Positions 34,595-44,067 of a stretch of 64,000 bases of DNA are shown piece after piece. Source of the stretch: Pseudorhodoplanes sp. (lineage in GTDB: Bacteria; Pseudomonadota; Alphaproteobacteria; Rhizobiales; Xanthobacteraceae); contig JAVSMS010000001.1 in the NCBI GenBank assembly GCA_032027085.1, positions 2,749,126 through 2,813,125 of the forward strand, written 5' to 3'. The position numbers and the translations under genes are program-made. Each line of letters begins with the position of its first letter. The first letter of the stretch is position 1. The notes under the pieces were generated by a model. It was not told the origin of the DNA. It searched no databases and saw only the letters and a program-made list of their open reading frames with translations.

Positions 34595-36860
34595 CCATTA
34601 TTCCGTCGTCAGCCGGCCCGCACTGGTGCGGGCGCAGCCGCGCCGTCACGAGGCCGAAACTGATGCGGTCATCGAGATTATCCGCTGCCTACGTCGGAAT
34701 GCGAAGCTGATCATCGCGACGACGGTGATCGGAACTGCGATCGCGATCGCGGCTATTCTCACCATCACCCCGCAATACCGGGCGACGGTCGCCGTCCTGG
34801 TCGATCCGCGCCAGACCAAGCTGCTGCAGGATGCGGAAGTGGTCGGACGTCCCGGCACCGATAACGGCGCCATCGAGAGCGAAGTGGAGCTGCTGCAATC
34901 CGATGCGCTGACCCGGGAGGTGGCCGAGAAGCTCAATCTGCGCAGCGACGATGAATTCGGCGCGCCGGACGGCTTTCTGGCACGGCTGAAATCAGTAGTA
35001 ATGCTGCCCTTTCGCACGGTGTTCGGGTCGCACAGTTCAGGCGATCCGCTCGCCGGCGTCATCGACCGGCTGCAGAAAGCGACCAGCGCCAAGCGCCGCG
35101 GGCTGACCTATGTGATCGAGCTGAATGCCTGGTCGCGCGAAGCCGACAAGTCGGCGAAGATCGCCAATACATTTGCCGAGCTCTATCTGGCGGACCAGAT
35201 CGCCGCAAAAGCCGATGTGACGAAGCGCGCCAGCGAATGGCTCAACGGGCGCGTGGAGGAAATGCGCGGGCGGCTGGCCGCCTCCGAAAAGGCGCTGGAG
35301 GCCTACAAGGCGGAGGCTGGGCTGTTCGATCCCGGCGGCGAAAACCTGTCGGACCGGCAGATCGGCCAACTCACCGACCAACTGGTCGACGCCCGCGCCA
35401 AGGCCGCCGCCGCCCGCTCCAAATATGAACAGCTCAGGCAGGTCACGCCGGAGCGCCTGCGCTCGGCGGCCGCCTCGGTCGACGTGCTGCAGTCATCGGT
35501 GGTGTCCAATCTGCGCGGACAATATGCCGACGCGGCACGCCAGCAGGCCGAGCGGGAAGCGCGTTACGGATCGGGGCATCCCGCGGTGACGACCGGCCGT
35601 GCGCAGGTGGCCGATCTGGAGCGGCAGATCACCGCGGAAATCAGCCGGATCGTGACCAGCGCGAAGAGCGAATATGAAATCGCGAAAGCGCGCCAGGAAT
35701 CGCTGGAAGCGAGTCTCGACGAGCTGAAGGAGCGGGCGGCGCAATACAATCAGGCGAGCGTGCGCCTGCGCGAACTCGACCGCGATGTGCAGGCCAACCG
35801 CGATCTGTTCCAATCCTTCCTCGCCCGCGCGAAACAGACGTCCGAACTCAGCATGCAAATTCCGGATTCGCGCGTGGTGTCGCCGGCGCGGGTGCCGACC
35901 GCGGCGAGCTATCCGAAGAAGGGGCTGGTTCTTGGCCTCGGCCTGTTCGGCAGTCTCGGGTTGGGGATTGCCTTGGCACTGGCGCGCGACGCCTTTGGCC
36001 GCGGCTTCCGCCGCCCAGTCGAGCTTGAGCGCGAATTTGGATTGCAGCCACTGGCGTCGATCCCGCGCGTGATGGCGGAGCCCAGCCGGCCGCAGCGGCC
36101 GCTGCTGACGGGATTCAATTTGCGCAACCTGCGGGCCAGAAGGCTGGATGACGCGAACGAATGGGGTGTCGACGGCTTGCTGGGCGACGTGGTGATCGAA
36201 CAGCCGGAATCCGCATTCTCGGAAAGCATCCGCACGCTTTATCTCAGCCTGAAACAGCAGGCCTCCGACCGCCAGATCGGGGTGGTGCTGGTGACCTCGG
36301 CGCTTCCGGGTGAAGGCAAGTCGACGGTCGCGCTCAACCTCGCGCGCACGGCGGCGCAGGCCAGCGACAATGTGCTGCTGATCGACGGCGATCTGCGCCG
36401 CCCGGCGCTTGCACGTGCACTGAATTTGCCCGGCGATATCGGCCTTGCCGATCTTCTGGCCGGCCGCAGCGATCTCAAATCGGCGGTGAAGCACGAGCCG
36501 CGCACCAATCTCTATGCCATTGCCGGCGGGCGGGGCGTGTCCGGCGCCAACGCGCTGTCGCTGCTGACATCGCTGCGGATGAAGCGGCTGGTCGATCATG
36601 CGCGCGACATCTTCGATCTCGTGGTCGTCGATGCATCGCCGCTCTTGCCGGTCGCGGACGCGCGGTTGCTGCTGGAGCAGGCCGACGGCGCGGTCATGGT
36701 CGTCGCCTCCGAGCGCACGAGTCGCGACGCGGTGACAGCCGCCCTGCAGGAGAATCCGGAGCTTGCCGACAAGATCGTCGGCGTTGTGCTGAACGGCGCC
36801 GCCGACGAGTTCGACCGCTATTACGGGGACCAGACGGTCTCGATCAACATCAAGTCCTAG
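34575..36860 (+). CDS. Polysaccharide copolymerase with BY-kinase domain (Wzc/GumC-like)
   Basis: This 761-residue inner-membrane protein has a Wzz domain from about residue 30 with helix 1 (LIIATTVIGTAIAIAAILTI), a long periplasmic coiled coil (approximately 220-430) and helix 2 (GLVLGLGLFGSLGLGIALAL). The cytoplasmic bacterial tyrosine kinase-type ATPase follows, with Walker A SALPGEGKSTVALNLA, Walker A' LLIDGDLRRP and LVVVDASPLLPVADA. The C-terminus has only a few tyrosines (FDRYYGDQ) rather than a long tyrosine cluster. It controls chain length and export of the polymer made by Wzx/Wzy. Confidence 0.93.
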   Translation: MLQRNIDHYSVVSRPALVRAQPRRHEAETDAVIEIIRCLRRNAKLIIATTVIGTAIAIAAILTITPQYRATVAVLVDPRQTKLLQDAEVVGRPGTDNGAIESEVELLQSDALTREVAEKLNLRSDDEFGAPDGFLARLKSVVMLPFRTVFGSHSSGDPLAGVIDRLQKATSAKRRGLTYVIELNAWSREADKSAKIANTFAELYLADQIAAKADVTKRASEWLNGRVEEMRGRLAASEKALEAYKAEAGLFDPGGENLSDRQIGQLTDQLVDARAKAAAARSKYEQLRQVTPERLRSAAASVDVLQSSVVSNLRGQYADAARQQAEREARYGSGHPAVTTGRAQVADLERQITAEISRIVTSAKSEYEIAKARQESLEASLDELKERAAQYNQASVRLRELDRDVQANRDLFQSFLARAKQTSELSMQIPDSRVVSPARVPTAASYPKKGLVLGLGLFGSLGLGIALALARDAFGRGFRRPVELEREFGLQPLASIPRVMAEPSRPQRPLLTGFNLRNLRARRLDDANEWGVDGLLGDVVIEQPESAFSESIRTLYLSLKQQASDRQIGVVLVTSALPGEGKSTVALNLARTAAQASDNVLLIDGDLRRPALARALNLPGDIGLADLLAGRSDLKSAVKHEPRTNLYAIAGGRGVSGANALSLLTSLRMKRLVDHARDIFDLVVVDASPLLPVADARLLLEQADGAVMVVASERTSRDAVTAALQENPELADKIVGVVLNGAADEFDRYYGDQTVSINIKS

Positions 36861-36869
36861 GCAGGTGGC

Positions 36870-38444
36870 ATGCACATCGATCGACGCTTGAATTCCAAGG
36901 TGACGACGGCGACCCGCTTTTCGGCCGATTACGACTGGGCGGAGCCGCCGGCGTCGCGTGAATGGACCCGGCGCTTGTCGGCCCGCAACCTGTGGCGGGC
37001 GGCGACGGCGCAGCAATCGCCTTTCGCATTTCTGGCGCCGCTGGCGAAGCTGCAGCAGGCGCTGACGCTGAACGCGCGCACCCTTCCGATATTCGCCGCC
37101 GTCGCCGAGTTCATCATTCTCGCCGCCGTCACCTTCGAAGCGGGCGCGGTCTATCACTATGCAATGTTCGACCATCTGCCCTGGCCGGTCTTTTATCTCC
37201 TCGCCGTCCTCGGGCTGGTCGGCGGCTTTGTCCTGCAATGCAGCCTGGCGCGCGATCACTCCATCAAGCGGCTGCCGGATGCGCGCGAACAGCTTCGTTC
37301 GGTGTTCAAGCACTGGAATATCGCGTTTTCCGTCTTTGTCGTCGTCCTGTTCATGATCCAGGCGACGGATTTTTATTCGCGCGGTTCCATCATTTCGCAA
37401 TATCTCGCGGGGCTTGCTGCCGCGATCTTCCTGCGGCTCGCCATGTCGCGCATCGTCGATCATTGGCTTACGCGCGGCGTGATCCGCGGGCGCAAGGTGG
37501 TGGCGATCGGCCTTGCCGCCAACATGAAGGATTTTCTGGAAAGGGTGCGGCAGGACGGCCCCGGCGCCGAGATCGTGGATACGATCGCGCTGGCGCCGGA
37601 TCTGCCGCACGACGAGGACGAGGTTCTGCGCCGCCTGGAGACGTTGGCGCGGCGCGTTCAGATCGACGAGATCGTGATCGCGCTGCCGTGGCGGCAGCAT
37701 GAGCGCGTCCGCGCCTTGGTCGAGCGGCTGTCGACCATCCCGGCCACCATTCATCTGGCGCCTGACCCGAGCTGGGTCTGGATCCGCGAGCCGGTTCTGG
37801 CGCGGGTGGGGCGGACGCATACGCTGCGCCTGTCGCGCGCGCCGCTGACCCAGAAGGATCGCGGCCTCAAGCGGATTTTCGATATCCTGGTGGCGAGCGG
37901 CCTCTTGCTCGCTGCGACGCCGCTGCTGGCGCTGATCGCCGTCGCCATCAAGATCGATTCGCCGGGGCCGGTGCTGTTCCGGCAGCGGCGCAACGGCTTC
38001 AACCAGCGCGAATTCCGGGTGTTCAAGTTCCGCACCATGACCACGCTCGATGACGGCGACGTGGTGCGGCAGGCGCAGGTCAATGACAGCCGCGTCACCC
38101 GCGTCGGCCGCTTACTCCGCCGCACCAATCTCGACGAGGTGCCGCAACTCATCAACGTGATCCTCGGCGACATGTCGCTGGTCGGTCCGCGCCCGCACGC
38201 CGTCGCGCACAACAACGAATACGAGGAGCGTATCCGCCTCTATGCCCGCCGCCACAACGTCAAGCCCGGCATCACCGGCTGGGCGCAGGTGAACGGTCTG
38301 CGCGGAGAAACCTCCACCATCGACAAGATGGTGCGGCGGGTCGAGCACGACCTTTATTACATCGATCATTGGTCGGTGATGTTTGATCTCAAGATCATGC
38401 TGATGACGTTGTTTTCGCCGAGGTCCTATCGCAATGCGTATTAA
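36870..38444 (+). CDS. Initiating undecaprenyl-phosphate sugar phosphotransferase (WcaJ-like)
   Basis: This 524-residue polyprenyl glycosylphosphotransferase has four or five N-terminal helices and a CoA-binding-like middle domain (GRKVVAIGLAANMKDFLERV). The C-terminal catalytic domain contains KRIFDILVASGLLLAATPLLALIAVAIKIDSPGPVLFRQRR, FRVFKFRTM, RTNLDEVPQLINVILGDMSLVGPRPHA and KPGITGWAQVNGLRG. It starts lipid-linked repeat-unit synthesis by transferring a sugar phosphate, usually glucose or galactose, to undecaprenyl phosphate. It overlaps the next gene by 11 bases. Confidence 0.94.
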   Translation: MHIDRRLNSKVTTATRFSADYDWAEPPASREWTRRLSARNLWRAATAQQSPFAFLAPLAKLQQALTLNARTLPIFAAVAEFIILAAVTFEAGAVYHYAMFDHLPWPVFYLLAVLGLVGGFVLQCSLARDHSIKRLPDAREQLRSVFKHWNIAFSVFVVVLFMIQATDFYSRGSIISQYLAGLAAAIFLRLAMSRIVDHWLTRGVIRGRKVVAIGLAANMKDFLERVRQDGPGAEIVDTIALAPDLPHDEDEVLRRLETLARRVQIDEIVIALPWRQHERVRALVERLSTIPATIHLAPDPSWVWIREPVLARVGRTHTLRLSRAPLTQKDRGLKRIFDILVASGLLLAATPLLALIAVAIKIDSPGPVLFRQRRNGFNQREFRVFKFRTMTTLDDGDVVRQAQVNDSRVTRVGRLLRRTNLDEVPQLINVILGDMSLVGPRPHAVAHNNEYEERIRLYARRHNVKPGITGWAQVNGLRGETSTIDKMVRRVEHDLYYIDHWSVMFDLKIMLMTLFSPRSYRNAY

Positions 38445-39012
38445 ATCGCCTCACGCCGTTCTCAGGATCAATGCCGTTTCGCACGCCGCCGGCGAGCGCG
38501 ACCGCGATGGGTATGTGCCGGTCGCCGTGCGGGAGCCCAAGCGCGGTCTGTTGCGGGCCATCCTGCTGCAGATCCGCCGCGTGCTGATCCGCCTGCGCTG
38601 GCTTTATTTCGTCAAGGTCTGGAAGATGAGCATCGATCCGACCGCGCATTTTTCGCTGCGCGTCGAGCTCGATCGTACGCATCCCTCGGGCATTCACATC
38701 GGCCGGGAGAGCTATGTCGCCTTCGGCGCCGTGATCCTGACCCATGACATGACCCGCGGCCTTTACGCCGACACGCGCGTCGGCGAGCGGTGCTTCATCG
38801 GCGCCTACAGCATCCTGATGCCAGGCGTCAGCATCGGCGACAACTCGATCGTCGGCGCCGGCAGCGTGGTCACGCGCGATGTGCCGCCCGGCTGCATCGT
38901 CGCAGGAAATCCGGCGCGCATCGTGCGCAGCGGCATCAAGACCTATCGCTTCGGATGTCTGTGGGATTGGGAAACGATGTCGCCGGACAGTCCGGCGCGC
39001 GGCGATCCATAG
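38434..39012 (+). CDS. WcaF/maa-type left-handed beta-helix acyltransferase
   Basis: This 192-residue hexapeptide-repeat transferase has a positively charged N-terminal helix (LLRAILLQIRRVLIRLRWLYF) followed by beta-helix coils and the ending SIGDNSIVGAGSVVTRDVPPGCIVAGNPARIVR, diagnostic of sugar O-acetyltransferases. A catalytic His is probably in AVILTHDMT. It presumably acetylates a sugar of the repeat unit. It is translationally coupled to the initiating transferase. Confidence 0.87.
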   Translation: MRIKSPHAVLRINAVSHAAGERDRDGYVPVAVREPKRGLLRAILLQIRRVLIRLRWLYFVKVWKMSIDPTAHFSLRVELDRTHPSGIHIGRESYVAFGAVILTHDMTRGLYADTRVGERCFIGAYSILMPGVSIGDNSIVGAGSVVTRDVPPGCIVAGNPARIVRSGIKTYRFGCLWDWETMSPDSPARGDP

Positions 39013-39134
39013 CGTCAATTCTGGGGTTCAGGGGCAGGCCAATCTGTGAACGGGACCGGCAAGAACGCCGTCCGCCCGAACGGGAGAGGCTTGCCCGGTT
39101 GAATATGGAAGTTCAGTCGAGGAGGACGGCAGGA

Positions 39135-39914
39135 ATGCGAGCGGAATTTCTCGGGATTCCCATCGATGTGTTGACATTCGAGGAGACGGTCTCGGCGGCG
39201 ATCGACGCCATGCTGACGCGCAAGACGACGCATCACGTCGCCATGAACGTCGCCAAGCTGGTAAAGGCGCGGCACGATCCGGAGCTTTATCGCGACGTCA
39301 GCGAAAGCAATATTGTCGGCATCGACGGCATGGGCATCGTCTGGGGCGCGCGGGCGCTCGGCATTTCCGTGCCGCACCGGGTGCCGGGCGTGGACCTGAT
39401 GGAGCGCCTGCTCGCGATCTGCGCCGCGCATGATTTCCGGCCCTATTTCCTCGGCGCGCGCCGGAGCGTGCTGGATCGCGCGGTGGTGAATGCGCTGCAT
39501 CGCTGGCCGGGCCTGACCTTTGCCGGCTATCGCGACGGCTATTTCACGCCCGAGAACGAGGCGCAGGTGGTCGAGGACATTCGCTTCTGCGCGCCGGATT
39601 GCCTCTTCATCGGCATGCCGACGCCGCGCAAGGAACGTTTTCTGCATCAATACCGCGACGCGCTGGGCGTGCCGTTCATCATGGGCGTCGGCGGCGGTAT
39701 CGATGTTCTCGCCGGGCATGTCCGGCGCGCGCCGCAGGGCGTGCAGCGGGCGGGCCTGGAATGGCTGTACCGCACCTGGCAGGAGCCGCGGCGGATGTGG
39801 TGGCGCTATGCTTCCACCAACGCGGTATTCGCCGGCCTGCTCGGCAAAGCGATGATCGCGCGCGCCATGGGGCGCGGCGGCGTTGCCAATCATGTGCGGG
39901 GAGGCCACGCATGA
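39135..39914 (+). CDS. WecG/TagA/CpsF-family glycosyltransferase
   Basis: This 259-residue GT26-family transferase begins MRAEFLGIPIDVLTFEETVSAAI. Core motifs are TTHHVAMNVAKLVKARHDP, VGIDGMGIVWGARALG, RPYFLGARRSVLDRAV and PFIMGVGGGIDVLAGHVRRAPQ, followed by GLEWLYRTWQEPRR. ATG 39135 is chosen because AGGAGG precedes it by about nine bases; ATG 39105 is possible. It probably adds ManNAcA to the lipid-linked acceptor, consistent with wecB and wecC directly downstream. It overlaps wecB by four bases. Confidence 0.92.
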   Translation: MRAEFLGIPIDVLTFEETVSAAIDAMLTRKTTHHVAMNVAKLVKARHDPELYRDVSESNIVGIDGMGIVWGARALGISVPHRVPGVDLMERLLAICAAHDFRPYFLGARRSVLDRAVVNALHRWPGLTFAGYRDGYFTPENEAQVVEDIRFCAPDCLFIGMPTPRKERFLHQYRDALGVPFIMGVGGGIDVLAGHVRRAPQGVQRAGLEWLYRTWQEPRRMWWRYASTNAVFAGLLGKAMIARAMGRGGVANHVRGGHA

Positions 39915-41065
39915 ATATTCTCGTAGCCTTCGGTACGCGCCCGGAAGCGATCAAGCTGTTTCCGGTGATCCATGCGCTGAAACGCGATCCCGATTTCAAC
40001 GTTACGGTCTGCGTCACCGCGCAGCACCGGCAAATCCTGGATCAGGTGCTGCAGATCGCCAATATCGCGCCCGATCTTGATCTCGACATCATGCAGCCGA
40101 ACCAGTCGCTGCCGCAGATGACTTCGCGCATTCTCAAGGGATTCGATGAGGTGCTGCAGGAGGTCGCACCAGATCGCGTGATGGTGCAGGGCGACACCAC
40201 GACGGCGATGGCGGCGGCGCTGTCGGCCTTCTACCACAAAATCCCGGTCGATCATGTGGAGGCGGGATTACGCTCGGGCGACATCTATTCGCCCTGGCCA
40301 GAAGAGGTGAATCGCAAGGTGGTCGGCTCGATCGCGGCGTTGCATTTCGCGCCGACCGAGCGGGCGGCGGAGGCGCTGGCGAACGAGAATGTGCCGCGCG
40401 AGCGGATTTTCGTTACCGGCAACACCGTCATCGATGCGTTGTTGCAGACGCAACAGCGGATCGAGGTGTTTTCCGATTTGTGCGAGCGCATCGACGATGA
40501 AGTGCTGGATGGCGGACGCAAGGGGCGCCTCGTACTGGTGACCGCGCACCGGCGCGAGAATTTCGACGGCGGCATGGAGCGCATCGCCGCCGCCCTGCTG
40601 CAGATCGTGGAACGTGAGGATGTGACGGTGATCTTCCCCGTGCATCCCAATCCGAATGTGCTGGCGCCGATGCGCGCCATGCTCGGCGATCATCCGCGCA
40701 TCCGGCTGCTGCCACCACAGGATTACGTGCCCTTCGTGCGACTGTTGTCGCGTTGCGACGTGGTGCTCACCGATTCCGGCGGCGTGCAGGAAGAGGCGCC
40801 GGCGCTTGGCAAGCCGGTGCTGGTGATGCGCAACACGACGGAGCGGCCGGAGGGCGTGGAGGCTGGAACAGCGCTGCTCGTCGGCACAGATCCCAAGCTG
40901 ATTGCGCGCGAGACGCTGCGGCTGCTCGATGATCACGCGCATTATCAGCGGATGAGCCGCGCGCACAACCCGTTCGGCGATGGCCGCGCCAGCCAGCGCA
41001 TCATCCGCATTCTTTCCAAGGAAACCCTGATCAAGAGCAATCCGGAGTTGAAACATGCATCCTGA
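39911..41065 (+). CDS. wecB: UDP-N-acetylglucosamine 2-epimerase WecB
   Basis: This 384-residue non-hydrolysing epimerase interconverts UDP-GlcNAc and UDP-ManNAc. ATG 39911 overlaps the wecG-like stop (ATGA), with GGGGAGG five bases upstream. Family motifs include VAFGTRPEAIKLFPVI, VQGDTTTAMAAALSAFYHKIPVDHVEAGLRSGD, LVTAHRRENFDGGM, LTDSGGVQEEAPALGKPVLVMRNTTERPE and GVEAGTALLVG. It supplies the substrate for WecC next door. Confidence 0.96.
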   Translation: MNILVAFGTRPEAIKLFPVIHALKRDPDFNVTVCVTAQHRQILDQVLQIANIAPDLDLDIMQPNQSLPQMTSRILKGFDEVLQEVAPDRVMVQGDTTTAMAAALSAFYHKIPVDHVEAGLRSGDIYSPWPEEVNRKVVGSIAALHFAPTERAAEALANENVPRERIFVTGNTVIDALLQTQQRIEVFSDLCERIDDEVLDGGRKGRLVLVTAHRRENFDGGMERIAAALLQIVEREDVTVIFPVHPNPNVLAPMRAMLGDHPRIRLLPPQDYVPFVRLLSRCDVVLTDSGGVQEEAPALGKPVLVMRNTTERPEGVEAGTALLVGTDPKLIARETLRLLDDHAHYQRMSRAHNPFGDGRASQRIIRILSKETLIKSNPELKHAS

Positions 41066-42311
41066 AGTCTCCTCGGTCTGTGTGCTGGGTCTCGGCTATA
41101 TCGGATTGCCGACGGCGGCGTTGATCGCGAGCCGCGGCATCCGCGTGGTCGGCGTCGATACCAACCCCGCGGTGGTGGCGACGGTCGGCGACGGCCGTAT
41201 CCACATCGCCGAAGCCGATCTCGACGGGTTGGTGCAGAAATGCGTCGTATCCGGCCGGCTGGTGCCGCGCAGCGAGCCGGAGCGCGCGGATGTGTTCCTG
41301 ATCGCGGTGCCGACGCCGCTCTCCGGCAACAAGAAGCCGGTCGTCGATCACGTGTTCAGCGCGGTGCGCTCGATCGCCCCGTATCTGACGCCGGGCAGCC
41401 TGGTGATCCTGGAATCCACATGTCCTATCGGAACGACCGAGCAGATCTGCGACATTCTCGCCAAACTGCGGCCCGAACTGACCTTCCCCGATGTGAACGA
41501 TCCCGGAGCCGAGGCGGATGTCTGCATCGCCTATTGCCCGGAACGGGTCTTGCCGGGGCGCATCCTGATCGAACTGGTGCAGAACGACCGCTGCGTCGGC
41601 GGCCTGACGCCGCGTTGCGCCAACCGCGCTCGGCAATTCTATGAATTGTTCGTGCGAGGAACCTGCATCGAGACGCATGCGCGCACGGCGGAAATGGTCA
41701 AGCTTACCGAGAACGCCTATCGCGACACTAATATCGCCTTCGCCAACGAGCTGTCGGTGATTTGCGATCATGTGGACGTCAATGTCTGGGATGTGATCGA
41801 ACTCGCCAACCGGCATCCGCGCGTCAATATCCTCAAGCCCGGTCCCGGCGTCGGCGGCCATTGCATCGCGGTCGATCCGTGGTTCATCGTCGATGCCGCG
41901 CCGCATGACGCGCGGCTGATCCGCATGTCGCGTGAGGTCAATGACGGCAAGGCGCGTTACGTCACTGAACAGGCCAAGCAGTTGATCGAAGCGTATCCGG
42001 ATCGGTCGGTGGCCTGCCTTGGGCTTGCCTTCAAGGCCAATGTCGACGATCTGCGCGAGAGCCCGGCACTGGAAATTGCCGAGAATCTGGCCGCGACCTA
42101 TCGCGGCAGGATTTCCGTCGTGGAGCCGTTCATTGACGGGCTGCCATCCTCCTTGTCCGAGCACGGCGTGCGCAAGATCGATCTGGACCATGCCTTGAAG
42201 GAGGCCGGAATTCTGATCGTACTGGTCGATCATGAAGCGTTCCGGCGCGTCTCCTCGCATCAGCGCAACGGGGCAGTCATCTACGACACGCGGGGGATCT
42301 GGCGTCGATGA
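41055..42311 (+). CDS. wecC: UDP-N-acetyl-D-mannosamine dehydrogenase WecC
   Basis: This 418-residue UDP-sugar dehydrogenase oxidises UDP-ManNAc to UDP-ManNAcA in two NAD-dependent steps. It has an N-terminal Rossmann motif (VCVLGLGYIGLPTAALIAS), the conserved TENAYRDTNIAFANELS and the catalytic cysteine in GPGVGGHCIAVDPWF, which carries the Asp-Pro-Trp signature of the WecC branch, and a C-terminal UDP-binding domain (LGLAFKANVDDLRESPALEIAENL). It overlaps wecB by 11 bases. With WecB and WecG it predicts a mannosaminuronate-containing polymer. Confidence 0.95.
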   Translation: MHPEVSSVCVLGLGYIGLPTAALIASRGIRVVGVDTNPAVVATVGDGRIHIAEADLDGLVQKCVVSGRLVPRSEPERADVFLIAVPTPLSGNKKPVVDHVFSAVRSIAPYLTPGSLVILESTCPIGTTEQICDILAKLRPELTFPDVNDPGAEADVCIAYCPERVLPGRILIELVQNDRCVGGLTPRCANRARQFYELFVRGTCIETHARTAEMVKLTENAYRDTNIAFANELSVICDHVDVNVWDVIELANRHPRVNILKPGPGVGGHCIAVDPWFIVDAAPHDARLIRMSREVNDGKARYVTEQAKQLIEAYPDRSVACLGLAFKANVDDLRESPALEIAENLAATYRGRISVVEPFIDGLPSSLSEHGVRKIDLDHALKEAGILIVLVDHEAFRRVSSHQRNGAVIYDTRGIWRR

Positions 42312-42874
42312 AAATAGAATCGGCTGTAGTTCAGGATCCGGATGGATCGCCGGCGGTCGTGCCGAGCGTGCCGCTGCCGGAAAGCGCGCCCAACACGGCA
42401 GGGGCGGAGGTGCAGGGCATTGTCCGGCTGCACAAGGTGTCGCGCCGGCTGCTGGATCTGCGGTTTCGCCGTTTGTCGCGGCTCATCGAACAGGTGATCC
42501 GGTTCGTTTACGCCGCGCGCATCCCGGCGGAAGCGGACATCGATCCGAGCGTGCATTTCAGTCACAACGCCCTGGCCGTCGTGATCACCAAGGAGGCGAC
42601 TATCGGTCCGCGCTGCCAGATCGGAATGCATGTCCTGCTCGGCAGCAACTGGCCGCGGAAAGGTGGTCCGCGTCTCGAGCAGGATGTGGTCGTCATGTGC
42701 GGCGCGAAGATCCTTGGGCCGGTCACGATCGGGCGCGGCAGCGTGATCGGCGCCAATGCAGTTGTGCTGAAGGACGTGCCGCCGCATGCGCTGGTGGCAG
42801 GGGTGCCTGGTGTGATTAAGAGAACAGGCATCCGCATCGAGGATTACAGGATACCGGTCGGAATTCCGGATTGA
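42308..42874 (+). CDS. Serine-acetyltransferase-like hexapeptide transferase
   Basis: This 188-residue protein has a Pro/Ala-rich N-terminus, a charged helical segment (LHKVSRRLLDLRFRRLSRLIEQVIRF) and a left-handed beta-helix (ATIGPRCQIGMHVLLGSN to GPVTIGRGSVIGANAVVLKDVPPHALVAGVPGVIKR). It resembles the CysE/WcaB branch of acyltransferases but in this locus probably modifies a glycan sugar. Its start overlaps wecC (ATGA). It is the last gene of the plus-strand polysaccharide block. Confidence 0.85.
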   Translation: MKIESAVVQDPDGSPAVVPSVPLPESAPNTAGAEVQGIVRLHKVSRRLLDLRFRRLSRLIEQVIRFVYAARIPAEADIDPSVHFSHNALAVVITKEATIGPRCQIGMHVLLGSNWPRKGGPRLEQDVVVMCGAKILGPVTIGRGSVIGANAVVLKDVPPHALVAGVPGVIKRTGIRIEDYRIPVGIPD

Positions 42875-42891
42875 GAAGGTGCCCCTTCATT

Positions 42892-42919
42892 GTCATGCCC
42901 CGCAAAAGCGGCGCATGAC
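42892..42919. terminator. Hairpin between convergent polysaccharide blocks
   Basis: GTCATGCCCCGC-AAAA-GCGGCGCATGAC forms a 12-bp stem with one mismatch, in the 53-base gap between two convergent genes. There is no long T-run; a bidirectional terminator or REP remnant are both possible. Confidence 0.5.
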
Positions 42920-42927
42920 AAAGGTAA

Positions 42928-44067
42928 CTAGGCGGCGACACCGGCGAGCAGACTGCAATATTGCGCAGCGATCGCGGGCGACCGCAGATGCTCGAACGCG
43001 CCCTCCTGCTGCAACCGCGCGATTGTCGCCTTGAGCGGCCGCTCGTTGGCGACAAGAAAGCGCAGACCGCGTGCGACGTCCTCGACGGATTCCGGATTGG
43101 CCCTGTAGCCAATGGGGTGATCCCCGAACAGCCCGTCGATGCCGCGATCCTGCGACCACAGGATCGGCAGGCCGGCCAGCACCGCCTCGACATGCACCAT
43201 CCCGTAGGTTTCGCGGCGCGGCGCCATGACGAAGGCGGTGTAACCGTTCATCAGATGCTGCACCTGATTGTGAGGAGCCTGGCCCATCAGACGCACGATC
43301 TTGATCGCGCCGGCTCTCCGCAGAATTTCGGACACGGCATTGATGGAGGCATCGCGTCCCGTCCCGTAAATATCGAGGGTCAGGCCCGGAATATCGCCGG
43401 CGGCCTCGACCGCCGCTTTTGCCAAAATATCGAGACCTTTACGCTTCCAGCTATCGAGGTGGAACACGCTGACCAGGCGCGGCGAATAGCTTGGTTCGGG
43501 CCGGATGACTTTGTCGCCGGCGGTGATCACCGGCAGAACCGGCATCTTGTCTTTCGGCTGATTGAGGACGCGGGAAAAATAGTCGGCGGTCCACGGCGCC
43601 GCCGGCAGCATCAATTCGGCATTCGCCGCGATCTCGCGATAACGCCGGCGCAGGCCGGGCTTGTATTCAAAAATCTTGATGTCGGTATCCCCCCACAAAC
43701 TGCAGATGAAGGGGCGGCGGGCATTCTCGGCGACGTCGGCCGCGACCAGCCCTTCAACGGAAAATTTGTGGCCATGAATGAGATCCGGCGCGATCCCGCG
43801 TTTCTGCAGGTCTTGGGCAATGGCGCCGGCAACCGGCTTGAGGAAGCGCGCCAGCCCCAAACCATAGGGCGGTGCTCCATAGGTGATCGCCGCGTGGCCA
43901 TCGCCGAAATGGGTCAGCGCAACGCCACGATGCCAAGGCACGCGATTGAGCGAATAGACGACGTGCCGGAATCCGGGGCTGGCCGTCAGCAGATTGGCGA
44001 CGGCCCTGGTCTTCCCGGGCACCAGCGGATCAGGAAAATCGGCGCTGATATGAATAATCGTCTTCAT
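42928..44067 (-). CDS. Glycosyltransferase family 4-like
   Basis: This 379-residue GT-B transferase has an N-terminal acceptor domain that opens MKTIIHISADFPDPLVPGKTRAVANLL, a middle IHGHKFSVEGLVAADVAE and a C-terminal nucleotide-sugar domain with VSVFHLDSWKRKGLDIL and PRRETYGMVHVEAVLAGLPILWS, which carries the family Glu. ATG 44067 lies 38 bases inside the end of the wzy gene, an unusually long overlap that still places the signature start correctly. It is last of the minus-strand methyltransferase-wzx-wzy-GT block. Confidence 0.88.
   Translation of the reverse strand: MKTIIHISADFPDPLVPGKTRAVANLLTASPGFRHVVYSLNRVPWHRGVALTHFGDGHAAITYGAPPYGLGLARFLKPVAGAIAQDLQKRGIAPDLIHGHKFSVEGLVAADVAENARRPFICSLWGDTDIKIFEYKPGLRRRYREIAANAELMLPAAPWTADYFSRVLNQPKDKMPVLPVITAGDKVIRPEPSYSPRLVSVFHLDSWKRKGLDILAKAAVEAAGDIPGLTLDIYGTGRDASINAVSEILRRAGAIKIVRLMGQAPHNQVQHLMNGYTAFVMAPRRETYGMVHVEAVLAGLPILWSQDRGIDGLFGDHPIGYRANPESVEDVARGLRFLVANERPLKATIARLQQEGAFEHLRSPAIAAQYCSLLAGVAA

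Noticed and set aside
35493-37820. Very long open frame on the minus strand opposite the copolymerase and phosphotransferase genes
   Set aside because: It is antisense to two clearly recognised genes, rich in Arg/His/Gln/Asp, and has no domain; it is a high-GC shadow frame.
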